DNA of 64,000 nt from Qipengyuania xiamenensis (GCF_019711495.1 NZ_JAIGNM010000001.1:1302001-1366000); one strand, 5' to 3'. Shown: positions 46,087 to 55,256, numbered from the stretch's first letter. Notes: generated by a model from the sequence alone, not told the origin. Translations and numbers: made by a program.

Positions 46087-46986
46087 CTAAGAACCCATCC
46101 CAAGGTTTACTTCGAACTGCTTCAATTCTGGTTTCGGTTCGGCCCCTGGAGGAAGGCTCTTAAACTCGCCTTTGTCACCGCCTGATTGCGCCTCGATAAG
46201 TGAGGCGATCGGTAGGTTAATCGCTTGGCTTGTAGAGAGCCCGTTACCTTGATGGCGGTAAAGAACCCGTTTTTCAGGGCGATGATAAGGAGACAACACG
46301 GTCGAGCCCCCGAAATGCCCTGTGTTGCAGACAACGATGTTGCAGTAGATCATGCGCGCCAACGCCTCCGCTGCATGCTCGAAGGAAGAAAGGTCGGGAT
46401 TGTAAGCGAGGACAAAAAGGTTCTGTATTCGCAGGCGGTACATCGCAACTCTTTCGAGATCGAGGAAATCGTAGCAGATCGCGACAGCAAAGCGTCCGAA
46501 GTCGCCAGCATCAAAGACCCAGACCTCGGGGACTCTTTGAAACTCGTAACCGAGCCCCGAAAGAAACTGTTCTTCGCGCCATGCTGGATAGGTCTTTCCT
46601 ACATAGCGTACGGTAGTTCTTGTAGATCTGTCCCGGCGTCCCCACCCATTGGGGACAATTACCGCAGCGCGATTGAGAACGTTTGCGGCAGGCCGCCCGG
46701 GGGCAATTTGAAAGTCCATACCGGCAATAATGATGGCATTCGTTTGCGCAGAGATCCGCCGCAACCGAGTTAGAAAGCCTAATGGGACCGACAATTCGGG
46801 AAGCAGGATAATGTGCGGGCGCGGTGTTTCTAAAGCCAATGAAGCGACATGCTGCTGAATTTCGGAAATGACCCTCTCTTCCTCATAGCGCGTCATATTG
46901 ACGGAAGTCGTCCAAGCCGCCGTATTCTCAATGGTTGTCTGAATGATGCCCACGCGCAGCGTGCTCTGATATGAATTGAGACTCAT
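46087..46986 (-). CDS. Stand-alone nitrilase/carbon-nitrogen hydrolase of the reverse-transcriptase operon
   Basis: A 299-residue nitrilase-fold protein with an intact catalytic triad: Glu64 (LLPELSVP), Lys131 (VGKTYPAW) and Cys171 (AICYDFLD). Nitrilase domains occur with UG1/UG5-type defence reverse transcriptases (DRT type 1), usually fused; here it is a separate chain overlapping the RT gene by four bases (ATGA). It is the last gene of a four-gene operon. The substrate is unknown; in this setting it may process a nucleotide-derived or protein amide signal, which is speculation. Confidence 0.85.
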   Translation of the reverse strand: MSLNSYQSTLRVGIIQTTIENTAAWTTSVNMTRYEEERVISEIQQHVASLALETPRPHIILLPELSVPLGFLTRLRRISAQTNAIIIAGMDFQIAPGRPAANVLNRAAVIVPNGWGRRDRSTRTTVRYVGKTYPAWREEQFLSGLGYEFQRVPEVWVFDAGDFGRFAVAICYDFLDLERVAMYRLRIQNLFVLAYNPDLSSFEHAAEALARMIYCNIVVCNTGHFGGSTVLSPYHRPEKRVLYRHQGNGLSTSQAINLPIASLIEAQSGGDKGEFKSLPPGAEPKPELKQFEVNLGMGS

Positions 46987-49900
46987 GCTTCTATTTCCGG
47001 AATTTCAACAGCATTTTTGCTTAGCTGGATGATATTCATCGGCACGAGTTGTCGAGGAGCATGGTTGAGGACAGTTAGCTGATTTCGCTCTAGAACCTGC
47101 TGTGCCTCAACAATCGCGTCTTTCAAAGCGGCGATATCCCTGAGCAATGGAGGATCGCTGCGCGTATCGTTGATTATGTCGCTTGCCCGGTTCCCAAAGA
47201 ATGCCCATGGCGCGTTCTGAATCATTCGGGTTTCGACGCTTCTGGGCAATGTAGCGGCCTCGATGATACTCTGAGATCGCGAGGAGATGATGGATTCTTC
47301 GAGGCAATGCCTCACAAAACTCGTGATGTCCCGCTCCAGACCAGGCACATTCCAATACGCAGGCAATGAAAAGTCTCGAGTAATCAGCCCGAGCAACAGC
47401 AAACCGCAGCCCCGCAACTGATATGTCCACCGCTCGACAGGGCTAAGGTCCGTGCCAAAAAGCGGTTGGCGGCGATAATCCTCGATCTTGTTTGTCACGA
47501 TCTCGATCTGCGCCCTCCGCGCGAACGAATGCCATGCCGTCCAAGTCCATTGGCCTACCAACCCAGCTTCTTCTTGAGGCGGGAGCTGAAGCCAAGCGGA
47601 AGGGAGCAGAATGTTGCTTGGATGGAGCTCATCTAGATCAGCGATGCTACCATCTCCAAAGCTAGTCGTCTTATCTAGCAACAATCGCATAATTTCGAGA
47701 GCGGTCCACTCACTCACGCGAGGATCAGATCGCGACAGATCTTCGAGAGCAGCCGTCCATTCAATAAGTGAGAGATAACCTTCCAATTTTGAAAGTTCGT
47801 CTTCGTAACGCTTAATAGCTTGCCCCGCCTCGCTGTCCTCGAGAACCAGCGAACGAACGAAGTCAGGCGATCGGCGATGATCAAGCAACCAGCCGGCATC
47901 TCGGGTATTGAGTTTGCGTGGAGGAGTCTCGGAAAGGAACTCCGAAGCCTGAGGTGGCAGCTCCTCTGGATGTTTTCGCAAGTTCATCCAATCCAAGAGA
48001 TGCAATGGATCATGAGCCTGCGCAGAAACACGCCATGCGAAAGAGGCCTCATCAGAACGGCCGAACATCTCGAGAAAATGAACCCACACGCCAATGGATC
48101 GACCTGTTTTCTCAGTCCAAGTTGAGGAGTTAGATGCAAGACTCGGAGCGTCGATTGCTTCTGCCAATGCAGAGACACGCCTATTGATTGCGGAGAATCG
48201 TGGTTCTCGCGATGTTACTGCCTTTGCCAGTGCGATCGCAGCCCTCAGCGCTGAAATGGCGCTCTCATCGCAACAATGTCGCTCGCGGTCTTGTAAAAGG
48301 ATCGCATTGATTGATGTAATTGATTTGGAGCTGGACACCGACAGCAAAAACCACCTCGCAGCCAAGCGCTCACGATACAATAGGTGTTCATTAGTGAGAG
48401 CGTGAGCTGCTGCAGCGACATTCACTGCCAGAGCCTGAAGCGAAAAGCTGGATAGATACTGGGCAGTAGGGAAATGATCACTTTCGGACTGCTTCACGAT
48501 CCAGCTTAGCGTGGTGGCAACTCCGCCATGCCCAGTAACCCTGCAATAGCGGAAGATCCGCAATAATAGCCGGGCGCGATTAGGGTGTTCTGTAAAGGCG
48601 CGTTCCAAAAGCTTGAAATAGTGGGCAGTCAACTTGCGGTAGCGCTTGTAATCAGCATTCGACCTTTCCCTAAGCGACCGCCTGGCACCCTCTAACTCCT
48701 CGGAGTGGTCAGGCGATCTTTGATCCTCTTCGATAGATCGAAGCCGCCTATAGGCCCGCCAAGCTTGAACCAGTTCTGGTGATGGATTGAACGCGATTGG
48801 TACTAGCTGCGCAATCCTTCCCGCAGCGAATGCTGCGCGCGTATCAGCTCGTATTTCATCCTCAGGTATGCCCGCGAGCAAGAGCCATTCAAGCTCGCCG
48901 AGGCGTTGCATACGCGATTGCTCAGGTAGTATGTCGAAATCGGCGTTAGCCAGTTCAGATACCAACGCCAAAGTCTTGGTCAGGAGCGCCGCGGGCTGGC
49001 TTCCATCAAGCTCTGCCTCCGAGCGAACCTGCGACTCTACTTCCTTGTTTGCGGTTCCGGTAACAACATCGAAAATACGAGGTGGATCGTATTTAGTCTC
49101 GGAAATTTTCGCGCCAACGTCATACTGCTTCAACAAATTGTCATAGGCTTTGATCCAATCGATCAACTCGTCAAAGCCTGTTGCAATGATTGCATGATCA
49201 TCAACGAACCTGAAATGGGCGACATTTCGATTTGTCAAAAGCTTGCGCTCAATTTCATCGTCAATTGGCAACATCAACACATTAGCGAGAAAGCCAGCGA
49301 CCATGAGACCCGTTGGAAGGTGCGGGAATGAACCAGCTTCAGTGACCGGTTGCACGAGGGGATCTTCCAAGCGGCAGCTTCCATTCTTCGCTATAGAAAA
49401 ATCTAGCATGTTGGAGAGTAGATTCTTTAGCCAGGGATCCTCATCAAATCCGTCCAAGTGGCTGCTGAATACTTTCAGTATGGCGTCAGTTCTTATGGAA
49501 GGGTAGAATCGCTCCAAATCGAGCGAGGCATAGTAGATCGCTTTGCTTTGTGCCTCAGGCCAGTAGTCTGGATCCAAATATCGCGGTCGCTCGGAGTAGC
49601 TGAAGGCTTGCTTTTCTGAATCTTCGAGCAGCTCTGGATCGCCAAGGCCGTCAACCATCAAGCGAGCAGTAAGCGACAATTGGCGACGAAACAGCGGCCA
49701 ACTGTGTTGAAACTTTCGGTAGAGACGCCCTGTCGAATCTCTGTAAGGCCCAATCTCTAGCTTCTCTGAGCCATCATCGTCTTCCCACCAAGCGGCCTTA
49801 TAAAGTCGATTACCATAACTCCAATTTGGCATTTTAGAGTCGAGGGTTGGACCAATGACATTCGCAACGGCAAGCCATGCTACTTGATCACGAACCTTTA

Positions 49901-50159
49901 CGTGAAAGTATTGCCGCATGCGCGGCCCATCATCGTCCGGCTTCTTCGGTTGTGGGAGGTGGACGAGATTGGCGAGACGATATTCACCACTCGAGAGATC
50001 GGCGCTGATGGCTTTGAGTTGGCTATCGATATCTAACTCAAAAGCAGAAATCTCACCGTAGTCGATGAAGCCATCGGAATCGATATAGAGTCGCCGCGCT
50101 TTGCGCCACGCCCAAGAAAGATTTTCTGGGCTGGTTATTAGCTCGCGATAATTACGCAT
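46983..50159 (-). CDS. Reverse transcriptase, UG/Abi-like (DRT type 1-related), with a long C-terminal extension
   Basis: A 1058-residue protein. The RT palm has Asp214 (ASLDLERFYPSI) and a catalytic FVDD box (318-321, HFRFVDDHAII), with PTGLMVAGFLANVLM between them. About 650 residues of alpha-helical sequence follow, a pattern of defence RTs of the UG/Abi group rather than group II introns or retrons. The ATG at 50159 is preferred; a TTG at 50177 is an alternative. It overlaps the primase gene upstream and the nitrilase downstream. The FVDD box replaces the common YADD. Codon use is AT-richer than in the flanking island genes. It probably synthesises DNA during phage infection. Confidence 0.88.
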   Translation of the reverse strand: MRNYRELITSPENLSWAWRKARRLYIDSDGFIDYGEISAFELDIDSQLKAISADLSSGEYRLANLVHLPQPKKPDDDGPRMRQYFHVKVRDQVAWLAVANVIGPTLDSKMPNWSYGNRLYKAAWWEDDDGSEKLEIGPYRDSTGRLYRKFQHSWPLFRRQLSLTARLMVDGLGDPELLEDSEKQAFSYSERPRYLDPDYWPEAQSKAIYYASLDLERFYPSIRTDAILKVFSSHLDGFDEDPWLKNLLSNMLDFSIAKNGSCRLEDPLVQPVTEAGSFPHLPTGLMVAGFLANVLMLPIDDEIERKLLTNRNVAHFRFVDDHAIIATGFDELIDWIKAYDNLLKQYDVGAKISETKYDPPRIFDVVTGTANKEVESQVRSEAELDGSQPAALLTKTLALVSELANADFDILPEQSRMQRLGELEWLLLAGIPEDEIRADTRAAFAAGRIAQLVPIAFNPSPELVQAWRAYRRLRSIEEDQRSPDHSEELEGARRSLRERSNADYKRYRKLTAHYFKLLERAFTEHPNRARLLLRIFRYCRVTGHGGVATTLSWIVKQSESDHFPTAQYLSSFSLQALAVNVAAAAHALTNEHLLYRERLAARWFLLSVSSSKSITSINAILLQDRERHCCDESAISALRAAIALAKAVTSREPRFSAINRRVSALAEAIDAPSLASNSSTWTEKTGRSIGVWVHFLEMFGRSDEASFAWRVSAQAHDPLHLLDWMNLRKHPEELPPQASEFLSETPPRKLNTRDAGWLLDHRRSPDFVRSLVLEDSEAGQAIKRYEDELSKLEGYLSLIEWTAALEDLSRSDPRVSEWTALEIMRLLLDKTTSFGDGSIADLDELHPSNILLPSAWLQLPPQEEAGLVGQWTWTAWHSFARRAQIEIVTNKIEDYRRQPLFGTDLSPVERWTYQLRGCGLLLLGLITRDFSLPAYWNVPGLERDITSFVRHCLEESIISSRSQSIIEAATLPRSVETRMIQNAPWAFFGNRASDIINDTRSDPPLLRDIAALKDAIVEAQQVLERNQLTVLNHAPRQLVPMNIIQLSKNAVEIPEIEA

Positions 50160-51159
50160 CTTTTGACCGATGTGCAATGAGGTATTCGTTGAGGTCGCTG
50201 CCTGTACTTAGTTTCTGAATATGCACTTGGACGCCATGATTGAGTAATACATTTCGTGTCCGCTCAGCCATTTGCGCACCAGCCTCATCATCATCGGGCA
50301 ATAGATAGATAGTCTTATCGCTCAGGCGCTTACAGAGCTCGGATGACAGACTGGTGAAGGCTCCCGGCAAGCCTAAGGCTACGCGACCCAGTTCGTGCGC
50401 AGAAAGGACATCGATCGCACCCTCTACTAGATAAATCTCCGATGCTGATTCTATGGCATCGAGGTTGAATGGAATCTTCCCGATTCCATTGAGCCCCATC
50501 CACCTAGGCGTACCTGGATCGATACGTCTCGACTGGAGGAACAGTGGAACCCCTTTGCTAAAGTGAGCGAAGATGAGCGCTTGAGGCGGGAAGCAAAGAT
50601 AGTCCGCTTGATTGGTCAAACCCGATCGTCTGATACGTGAGACACCAAATTGCTCCAAAAGATGGTTCAAGGTTTTCTTTGGATCACCCACCTGCCCAAC
50701 TCCAAAAGTTGCTGCGGTGCGAATAGAAATGCAACGCCGAGCCAGATATGCGGCGCCTGATTTCTCTAGCGGCGATTGGCTAAGAAACGCTGCATAGATT
50801 TCTGCATCCGTAATTTTGGAGGGGCGCTGAGGTTTGATGGGTGCGCGATTGGAGGGCAAACGAGGCGGGACATCTCTCTCAGGCAGGCGTAGCAGCCAAC
50901 GGCAGGCATCGATCTTTTCGACGCCTCGATATGCTGCGACAAATTCAATGACTGAGCCACCGCGCCCACAGCCAAAGCAATTGAATAAGTTCTTGCCTGT
51001 ATCGAGAGAGAAGGATGGATTTCCATCGCGGTGGTCGACAAATGGACAACGCTGCAGTCGCTTAGCTGAAAGTTGCGCATTCAATCTACGAGCCGCGGTC
51101 AAAATGGGGACCGCACGTGCTGCCGACCAGTCTAATTGTCGTCCTCCGGCGCCTTTCAT
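50152..51159 (-). CDS. DnaG-like CHC2 zinc-finger/TOPRIM primase of the RT operon
   Basis: A 335-residue protein with a CHC2 zinc finger (Cys38, His43, Cys61, Cys64) and a C-terminal TOPRIM domain: Glu246 in IYLVEGAIDV and Asp289-291 in LLPDDDEAG. It has the layout of a compact DnaG-type primase lacking the helicase-binding domain. It overlaps the exonuclease gene by four bases and the RT by eight (26 with the alternative RT start). A primase could supply primers for the RT or the element's own replication; the tight coupling favours a function with the RT. Confidence 0.87.
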   Translation of the reverse strand: MKGAGGRQLDWSAARAVPILTAARRLNAQLSAKRLQRCPFVDHRDGNPSFSLDTGKNLFNCFGCGRGGSVIEFVAAYRGVEKIDACRWLLRLPERDVPPRLPSNRAPIKPQRPSKITDAEIYAAFLSQSPLEKSGAAYLARRCISIRTAATFGVGQVGDPKKTLNHLLEQFGVSRIRRSGLTNQADYLCFPPQALIFAHFSKGVPLFLQSRRIDPGTPRWMGLNGIGKIPFNLDAIESASEIYLVEGAIDVLSAHELGRVALGLPGAFTSLSSELCKRLSDKTIYLLPDDDEAGAQMAERTRNVLLNHGVQVHIQKLSTGSDLNEYLIAHRSKDA

Positions 51160-52097
51160 GTTGTTGCCTTGAGCCGGAAGCGCTCACGCGCACTCATCCG
51201 GTAGACGGCTGCCTGGTCTCGACATTTATGATGGCTTAGGAAGGTCAACTCATCCTCAGCCAATTCCGGATCCACATCGCGCCACCACGCACGTGGGTAT
51301 CCGTCTTGTCCATCATTCCATCGATAACCTCGCCGCTTAAGAGCATACCGCATTTCGTAGGGCGCGCCTTCTGCATATATTCGTGTTACGGATCGTCGCA
51401 CAGCATCGAGGAGTGCTGAAAATAACGAAGATTCACCAAGAGAATGCTCTCTTGTAAGAATAAAGAGGAGCGATTCACAATCTGCGATCGCCCGGTGTGC
51501 ATCGTTGAAATATCCGAAATGGTTGAGCAAGTACTCCAGCTTGTAACTTCCAACGCCTTCAGCCTGCCAATCTATTTCCGTGGCGGAGCAAGCCCAAGGC
51601 AACTTTGCAAAGCTGGGGCAAATGCGCTCTGCAAAAGGCCGGTCAAAAGCAGCGTTGTGAGCAATGACAAGAGACACTCCGTCAACAAAACGTGCGACAG
51701 CTTCGGGATCGATCGAATGACCTTCAAGCATTTCACGCGAAAGACCCGTCAATTGCTCTACCTTGTCGTCTAGGGCGGCCCGGGGCTCTTGGAGAGCTTC
51801 AAAGCTCTCTACCACCGGCCCGATTTGTCCCTCGGAAGAGAAAGCGAATTTGATCATTCCCAGCTCGATCACATCATCAAGCTGAATGTCTAGACCGGTA
51901 GTTTCCGTGTCGAGAATTAGACCGAGGAATTGCCCCCCGACACCAGCCGATCCGACCCCGAGGTCCGGCGGGAGTCGACGAAGAATGCGGTAACGGCCGC
52001 TGCTTTCGAGCAACTTGGCCATCCCCTCCAGATCCTCGCCAACCGCCAATGCCGTGCCCCCCGCTTTGCCGAGAAATTCATAAACAAAACAACACAA
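51156..52097 (-). CDS. DnaQ-like 3'-5' exonuclease (DEDDh) of the RT operon
   Basis: A 313-residue protein with the full DEDDh set: Asp63 and Glu65 (ILDTETTGLD), Asp152 (HNAAFDRPF), His201 and Asp206 (DAHRAIADCE). A C-terminal region of about 90 residues (YEMRYALKRRGYRW, then DELTFLSHHKCRD) follows and is common in exonucleases of this subtype. The longest frame begins at a TTG (52097); the ATG at 52022 (MAKLLESSG) is the other likely start. It is the first gene of the operon; its upstream DNA is the structured spacer from 52098. Confidence 0.85.
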   Translation of the reverse strand: MCCFVYEFLGKAGGTALAVGEDLEGMAKLLESSGRYRILRRLPPDLGVGSAGVGGQFLGLILDTETTGLDIQLDDVIELGMIKFAFSSEGQIGPVVESFEALQEPRAALDDKVEQLTGLSREMLEGHSIDPEAVARFVDGVSLVIAHNAAFDRPFAERICPSFAKLPWACSATEIDWQAEGVGSYKLEYLLNHFGYFNDAHRAIADCESLLFILTREHSLGESSLFSALLDAVRRSVTRIYAEGAPYEMRYALKRRGYRWNDGQDGYPRAWWRDVDPELAEDELTFLSHHKCRDQAAVYRMSARERFRLKATT

Positions 52098-52298
52098 AGA
52101 GACCCCTTTGGCAACAAATGACTATCGAAATAGGTAGCTTGAGAGACTGGCAGTGCATTCGAAGCGCGCTCTTCAGTCGCAAAAGGCTGCGCCCGACCAA
52201 ATGTGGGTTGCCATCCCCAACGCTGATTTTCGGCATCACGCTTCGGCAGAAATGAACAACTAGATCCAAGTCTTTACGGCGATAACTCGGAACGACTG

Positions 52299-52334
52299 GA
52301 TCATTGGATCCTTGATCATTCGGATCCAATGATC
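52299..52334. repeat. Perfect 13-bp inverted repeat with GATC-rich loop
   Basis: GATCATTGGATCC at 52299-52311 pairs without mismatch with GGATCCAATGATC at 52322-52334, separated by TTGATCATTC, which itself contains the palindrome TGATCA. The element is dense in GATC and GGATCC. It may be a regulator-binding site, a replication-origin cruciform or an RNA hairpin. Confidence 0.85.
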
Positions 52335-52347
52335 AGCAGGTCTCGAA

Positions 52348-52361
52348 TCTGTCTAGACAGA
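52348..52361. repeat. 14-bp perfect palindrome
   Basis: TCTGTCTAGACAGA reads identically on both strands. It lies 14 bp from the inverted repeat at 52299-52334. A dimeric repressor site, or an element of an origin, are both possible. Confidence 0.75.
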
Positions 52362-52540
52362 AGATTCTTGTGCTCAAAGCAACACATTGAATTCATGATC
52401 TAAAACGATAGTGGCGTCTTGCATTAGTCGAGCGCGTTTGTGTCTCCGCGTCTCAGCGTACCCGCGGATATCAAACGGAATGGCCGATAGTACCTAAAGG
52501 GCCTTCCCCTACAAATGAATCAGATGCCTCTGAAGATGTC

Positions 52541-52637
52541 TGTTCTCCTGTTCTCGCTGTTCTTGCTGATCCAAAAACTTTGAAGGTTGAACGGATCTTT
52601 CCATGAGAAATCTGTTCGGCCAAGAACATCGAGAACA
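52541..52637. repeat. Iteron-like TGTTCTC cluster and inverted partner
   Basis: TGTTCTC or TGTTCTT occurs at 52541, 52549 and 52558, pitch 8 and 9 bp. The 17-mer TGTTCTCGCTGTTCTTG at 52549-52565 has a near-perfect inverted partner, CAAGAACATCGAGAACA at 52621-52637 (one mismatch), 55 bp away. The cluster lies just past the stop of the primase-helicase gene. Iterons beside a replication gene suggest an origin; a large RNA stem-loop is an alternative. Confidence 0.7.
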
Positions 52638-52665
52638 GAGGGACACACAGCCTCGAGCTTCGCAC

Positions 52666-55059
52666 TCAGAGGCGCACCCTGCGATCGGCATCGTCTCTTT
52701 CCATGTGCTCGAGCTTTAGCTCCCGAGATGCGCTGTTGATTTCCAGCCTGACCTCGTCCGGCGAGCGTTTCGTCCAGTAATCGTAATCACAGAGCGCATA
52801 AACGATCTCTGGCACGTGATTGATTCGGATCTTCTTCAGCTTGCGGATACCCGCACGGTCCATCGAATGCTTTGTGCTCTTCCGCTGAAGGACATCGAAC
52901 GCGAACAAATCCCTCAATTCCGCGGCTGAAATCACCTCGACGGGCCAACAGGCGGCCAACTCGCGAAACTTCTCGTCGTCCTCACTGCGTGAAAAGTCGA
53001 TCAAGGCCGCCTTTGCTCGCGTCATTGGCGGAAGCCTGCCGGGCCAGAAGTTCGAAAGGTCCCGAGTGCGCAGAAATTCGGCAACCGACGCGATGAACAA
53101 CGGATCGTCGAGCGCTCGATATAGGCGTTCATAGTATGCCGTATCTCGAACGGGTCCTTCATGCTCGACGACGAAGAAGCGGCGATCCTCGTCTCCTAGT
53201 GGGAGCGCACCAGTGTGATTAGAAAAGAAGATCCAGCGAGTACTGTTGTACTCCATATGCCTCCGGCCATACTTCGGATTGATCTCGCGAACCTCAGCCG
53301 TGACCAGCTGTCGCAGGGCCTGTGCATGCTGATAGCTCTGGCTTCCGCCCTCGTTGATCTCGTCGACAATCGCGCAAATGCAACGAGACAAGCGGTCGTT
53401 GAAACTATCGTCAAGGATGCTCATCAGGTCGAGTGAACTCGCCACATTCCCCGGCCAGAGGCGCGCGAGCACGCCGGAGACCCAGTTGCGTCCCTTTCCA
53501 TGGACGCGCGAGATATGGATCCAGCCGAAGTGCGGAAGTACGCCAGGCTCCTGTTCGGCATGGCCCAGGAAGTCGAGAAACTGGTCTGAATACTCACCCC
53601 AGAGCCAGTGGATGTGATCAACGAAAAGTAAGGCGCGTTGCTTCCAGTCTTCCGGCTCATTTCCGCGCATCCGCGGTGCCCAGGTATTCAATGCCGTCAG
53701 GTCTCCGCGGGGAGCACTGGTGATCGCCGGGGCGCCAGCACGGAAAGTCACCGCATCGACCTCCAGGCGTCGAGGGTGTTCGAGCCATGCCTTTGAACAG
53801 GGGATCAACTTCCGGCGTCCATCCGGCAGTTCAACAGCATGCTTCGAAGCTGCCGTTGTGTTCCTGAAATCCGCGAGTGATTGGACGAGTTGAGGTGACG
53901 AGAGGTTGGCAACCTGAGAGCCATCCTTCACAAATACGTACTGTTCCAGCATATCCTCGAGCGAATAGGTTGATGCCGTGGGTATACAAATGTGCCCTTC
54001 GCCGATGCGCCGGTTCTTCTCGCGCTGCGTTTCTCGTCGTTCAACGCTCTGCCCCGCCTTATTAATCGCCCGTCGCGCGGCACGGATGGGATCAGCCTGA
54101 TCAAGGCAATGTGCGCTGATCGAATTCGCCGGATTGAGAAGCAATCCCATAATCTGCCTTGGAGGGAAGCCGCGCCGAGACATCTCACAGCACAATGCGA
54201 ACGTATCAGCGCTGCGGTCATGGCCCTTCGGCTGATCGACGAGCTTGCGAAGGGGATCATCTGGCCCGAGAGAGAGATCATCCGCAACGATGAGATCGAA
54301 GTTCTCCATGGAGATACAGGATTCTGGTTCGTTCCGCGCTTCGTGTTCATCGCGCCCGAAGGCATGCAGAAGATCGCCGATCGAAAGCTTGATGCCTCGA
54401 TCGCCGTCATCCTGTACCAGTCGCGCCGGCATCTCCGTACGACCAAGGTCTCTCTTTTTCGCATCCGGGTAGTTCGTTGTACCTGGAAGCCGAAGAATTC
54501 TGTCTGCGTTAAACGCACTCTTGTCCCCTCCGAAGCGGCGCATGAGCCCTCGATTGGCTCGCTCGATATCGCTGATGCTGGCCTGTTCGACAGGCCAAAG
54601 CGCTTGGACGCCATTGCCAGAGATGATGATGAACTGCGGTTCCGGTGAAGCCGACTTCAGGCGGGCGACCGCATTGTCGATATCCCAGGGTGAGCCGTCT
54701 CGAGGCGGGTCCATGTCGACGTGGGCAAAACGCACACCTACGATGTCGTCCTTCTTGGGCTTGGTGTCTTGATCCGCCCGCGCGATGTTTGCCGTGTAGT
54801 AGACATTCCATTTGCTCCGGTTGTGATCGGATGCCCATCGTTCTGCCGCCTCGACGTCATCCCCAAACCAGCGGAAATTGGTTTTTCGACTATCGGGCTC
54901 GATCGCTCCAAGGTGAATATGGGGCGCAATATGCTCTAGGAAGCGCCGGAGGTCCGTTGGATTGCTGATGACTTCAGCGCTTGGGGGCTTCGGCTCGACA
55001 TCATTGGCGACCTGACTTTGGCTGCGCACCCTCGGCGTCGAGATTTGCGACCCGGTCAC
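52666..55059 (-). CDS. Island primase-helicase: AEP-like primase with DUF5906/SF3-type ATPase
   Basis: A 797-residue replication protein. The N-terminal part resembles RepB-type primases: Asp115 and Asp117 (FAHVDMDPP), SGNGVQALWP (147-156) and DRILRLPGTTNYP. The C-terminal part is a helicase-like ATPase of the DUF5906 type, with HGKGRNW near its Walker A, CAIVDEINEG as Walker B and NHTGALPLGDEDRRFFVVE beyond it. The GTG start overlaps the AlpA-like gene stop. Such proteins replicate satellite-like elements after excision. Its 3' end adjoins the iteron-like cluster. Confidence 0.82.
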   Translation of the reverse strand: MTGSQISTPRVRSQSQVANDVEPKPPSAEVISNPTDLRRFLEHIAPHIHLGAIEPDSRKTNFRWFGDDVEAAERWASDHNRSKWNVYYTANIARADQDTKPKKDDIVGVRFAHVDMDPPRDGSPWDIDNAVARLKSASPEPQFIIISGNGVQALWPVEQASISDIERANRGLMRRFGGDKSAFNADRILRLPGTTNYPDAKKRDLGRTEMPARLVQDDGDRGIKLSIGDLLHAFGRDEHEARNEPESCISMENFDLIVADDLSLGPDDPLRKLVDQPKGHDRSADTFALCCEMSRRGFPPRQIMGLLLNPANSISAHCLDQADPIRAARRAINKAGQSVERRETQREKNRRIGEGHICIPTASTYSLEDMLEQYVFVKDGSQVANLSSPQLVQSLADFRNTTAASKHAVELPDGRRKLIPCSKAWLEHPRRLEVDAVTFRAGAPAITSAPRGDLTALNTWAPRMRGNEPEDWKQRALLFVDHIHWLWGEYSDQFLDFLGHAEQEPGVLPHFGWIHISRVHGKGRNWVSGVLARLWPGNVASSLDLMSILDDSFNDRLSRCICAIVDEINEGGSQSYQHAQALRQLVTAEVREINPKYGRRHMEYNSTRWIFFSNHTGALPLGDEDRRFFVVEHEGPVRDTAYYERLYRALDDPLFIASVAEFLRTRDLSNFWPGRLPPMTRAKAALIDFSRSEDDEKFRELAACWPVEVISAAELRDLFAFDVLQRKSTKHSMDRAGIRKLKKIRINHVPEIVYALCDYDYWTKRSPDEVRLEINSASRELKLEHMERDDADRRVRL

Positions 55060-55256
55060 TTGTTATCACCCCGCCCGACGGTGGGCAGACCGGCAAAGAA
55101 CTCGTGAAGACTGGCCGTCCTCACAAGCGTCCGGCGGCCGAGCTTGATCGCCTCGATTTCGCCACTGCCGATCAGCTCATAGAGCCGCGTTCTGCCGATG
55201 CGAAATTGATCTACCGTCTCGCCGATCGTCAGGTGTTCTGGATAATCATACGTCAT
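55056..55256 (-). CDS. AlpA-like helix-turn-helix regulator/excisionase
   Basis: A 66-residue MerR-type helix-turn-helix protein (LTIGETVDQFRIGRTRLYELIGSGEIEAIKLGRRTLVRTASLHEF in fold terms: helix-turn-helix near residues 9-25, wing near 35-45). Proteins of this type activate integrase or act as excisionases in P4-like elements. It overlaps the primase-helicase start by four bases. Confidence 0.88.
   Translation of the reverse strand: MTYDYPEHLTIGETVDQFRIGRTRLYELIGSGEIEAIKLGRRTLVRTASLHEFFAGLPTVGRGDNK

Larger units (their letters stand above)
52098..52665. other. Structured 568-bp intergenic region upstream of the RT operon
   Basis: No convincing protein-coding gene is present. It holds the 13-bp inverted repeat at 52299, the 14-bp palindrome at 52348 and the TGTTCTC cluster from 52541, and must contain the promoter of the exonuclease-primase-RT-nitrilase operon. 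It could include the island's replication origin next to the primase-helicase gene, or a non-coding RNA used by the RT; both are proposals. AT-rich patches occur near 52090-52130 and 52380-52400. Confidence 0.55.

Noticed and set aside
46983-50159. Group II intron or retron RT
   Set aside because: No maturase or HNH domain, no msr/msd-like pair next to the gene, and the protein has a long helical C-terminus as in UG/Abi RTs.
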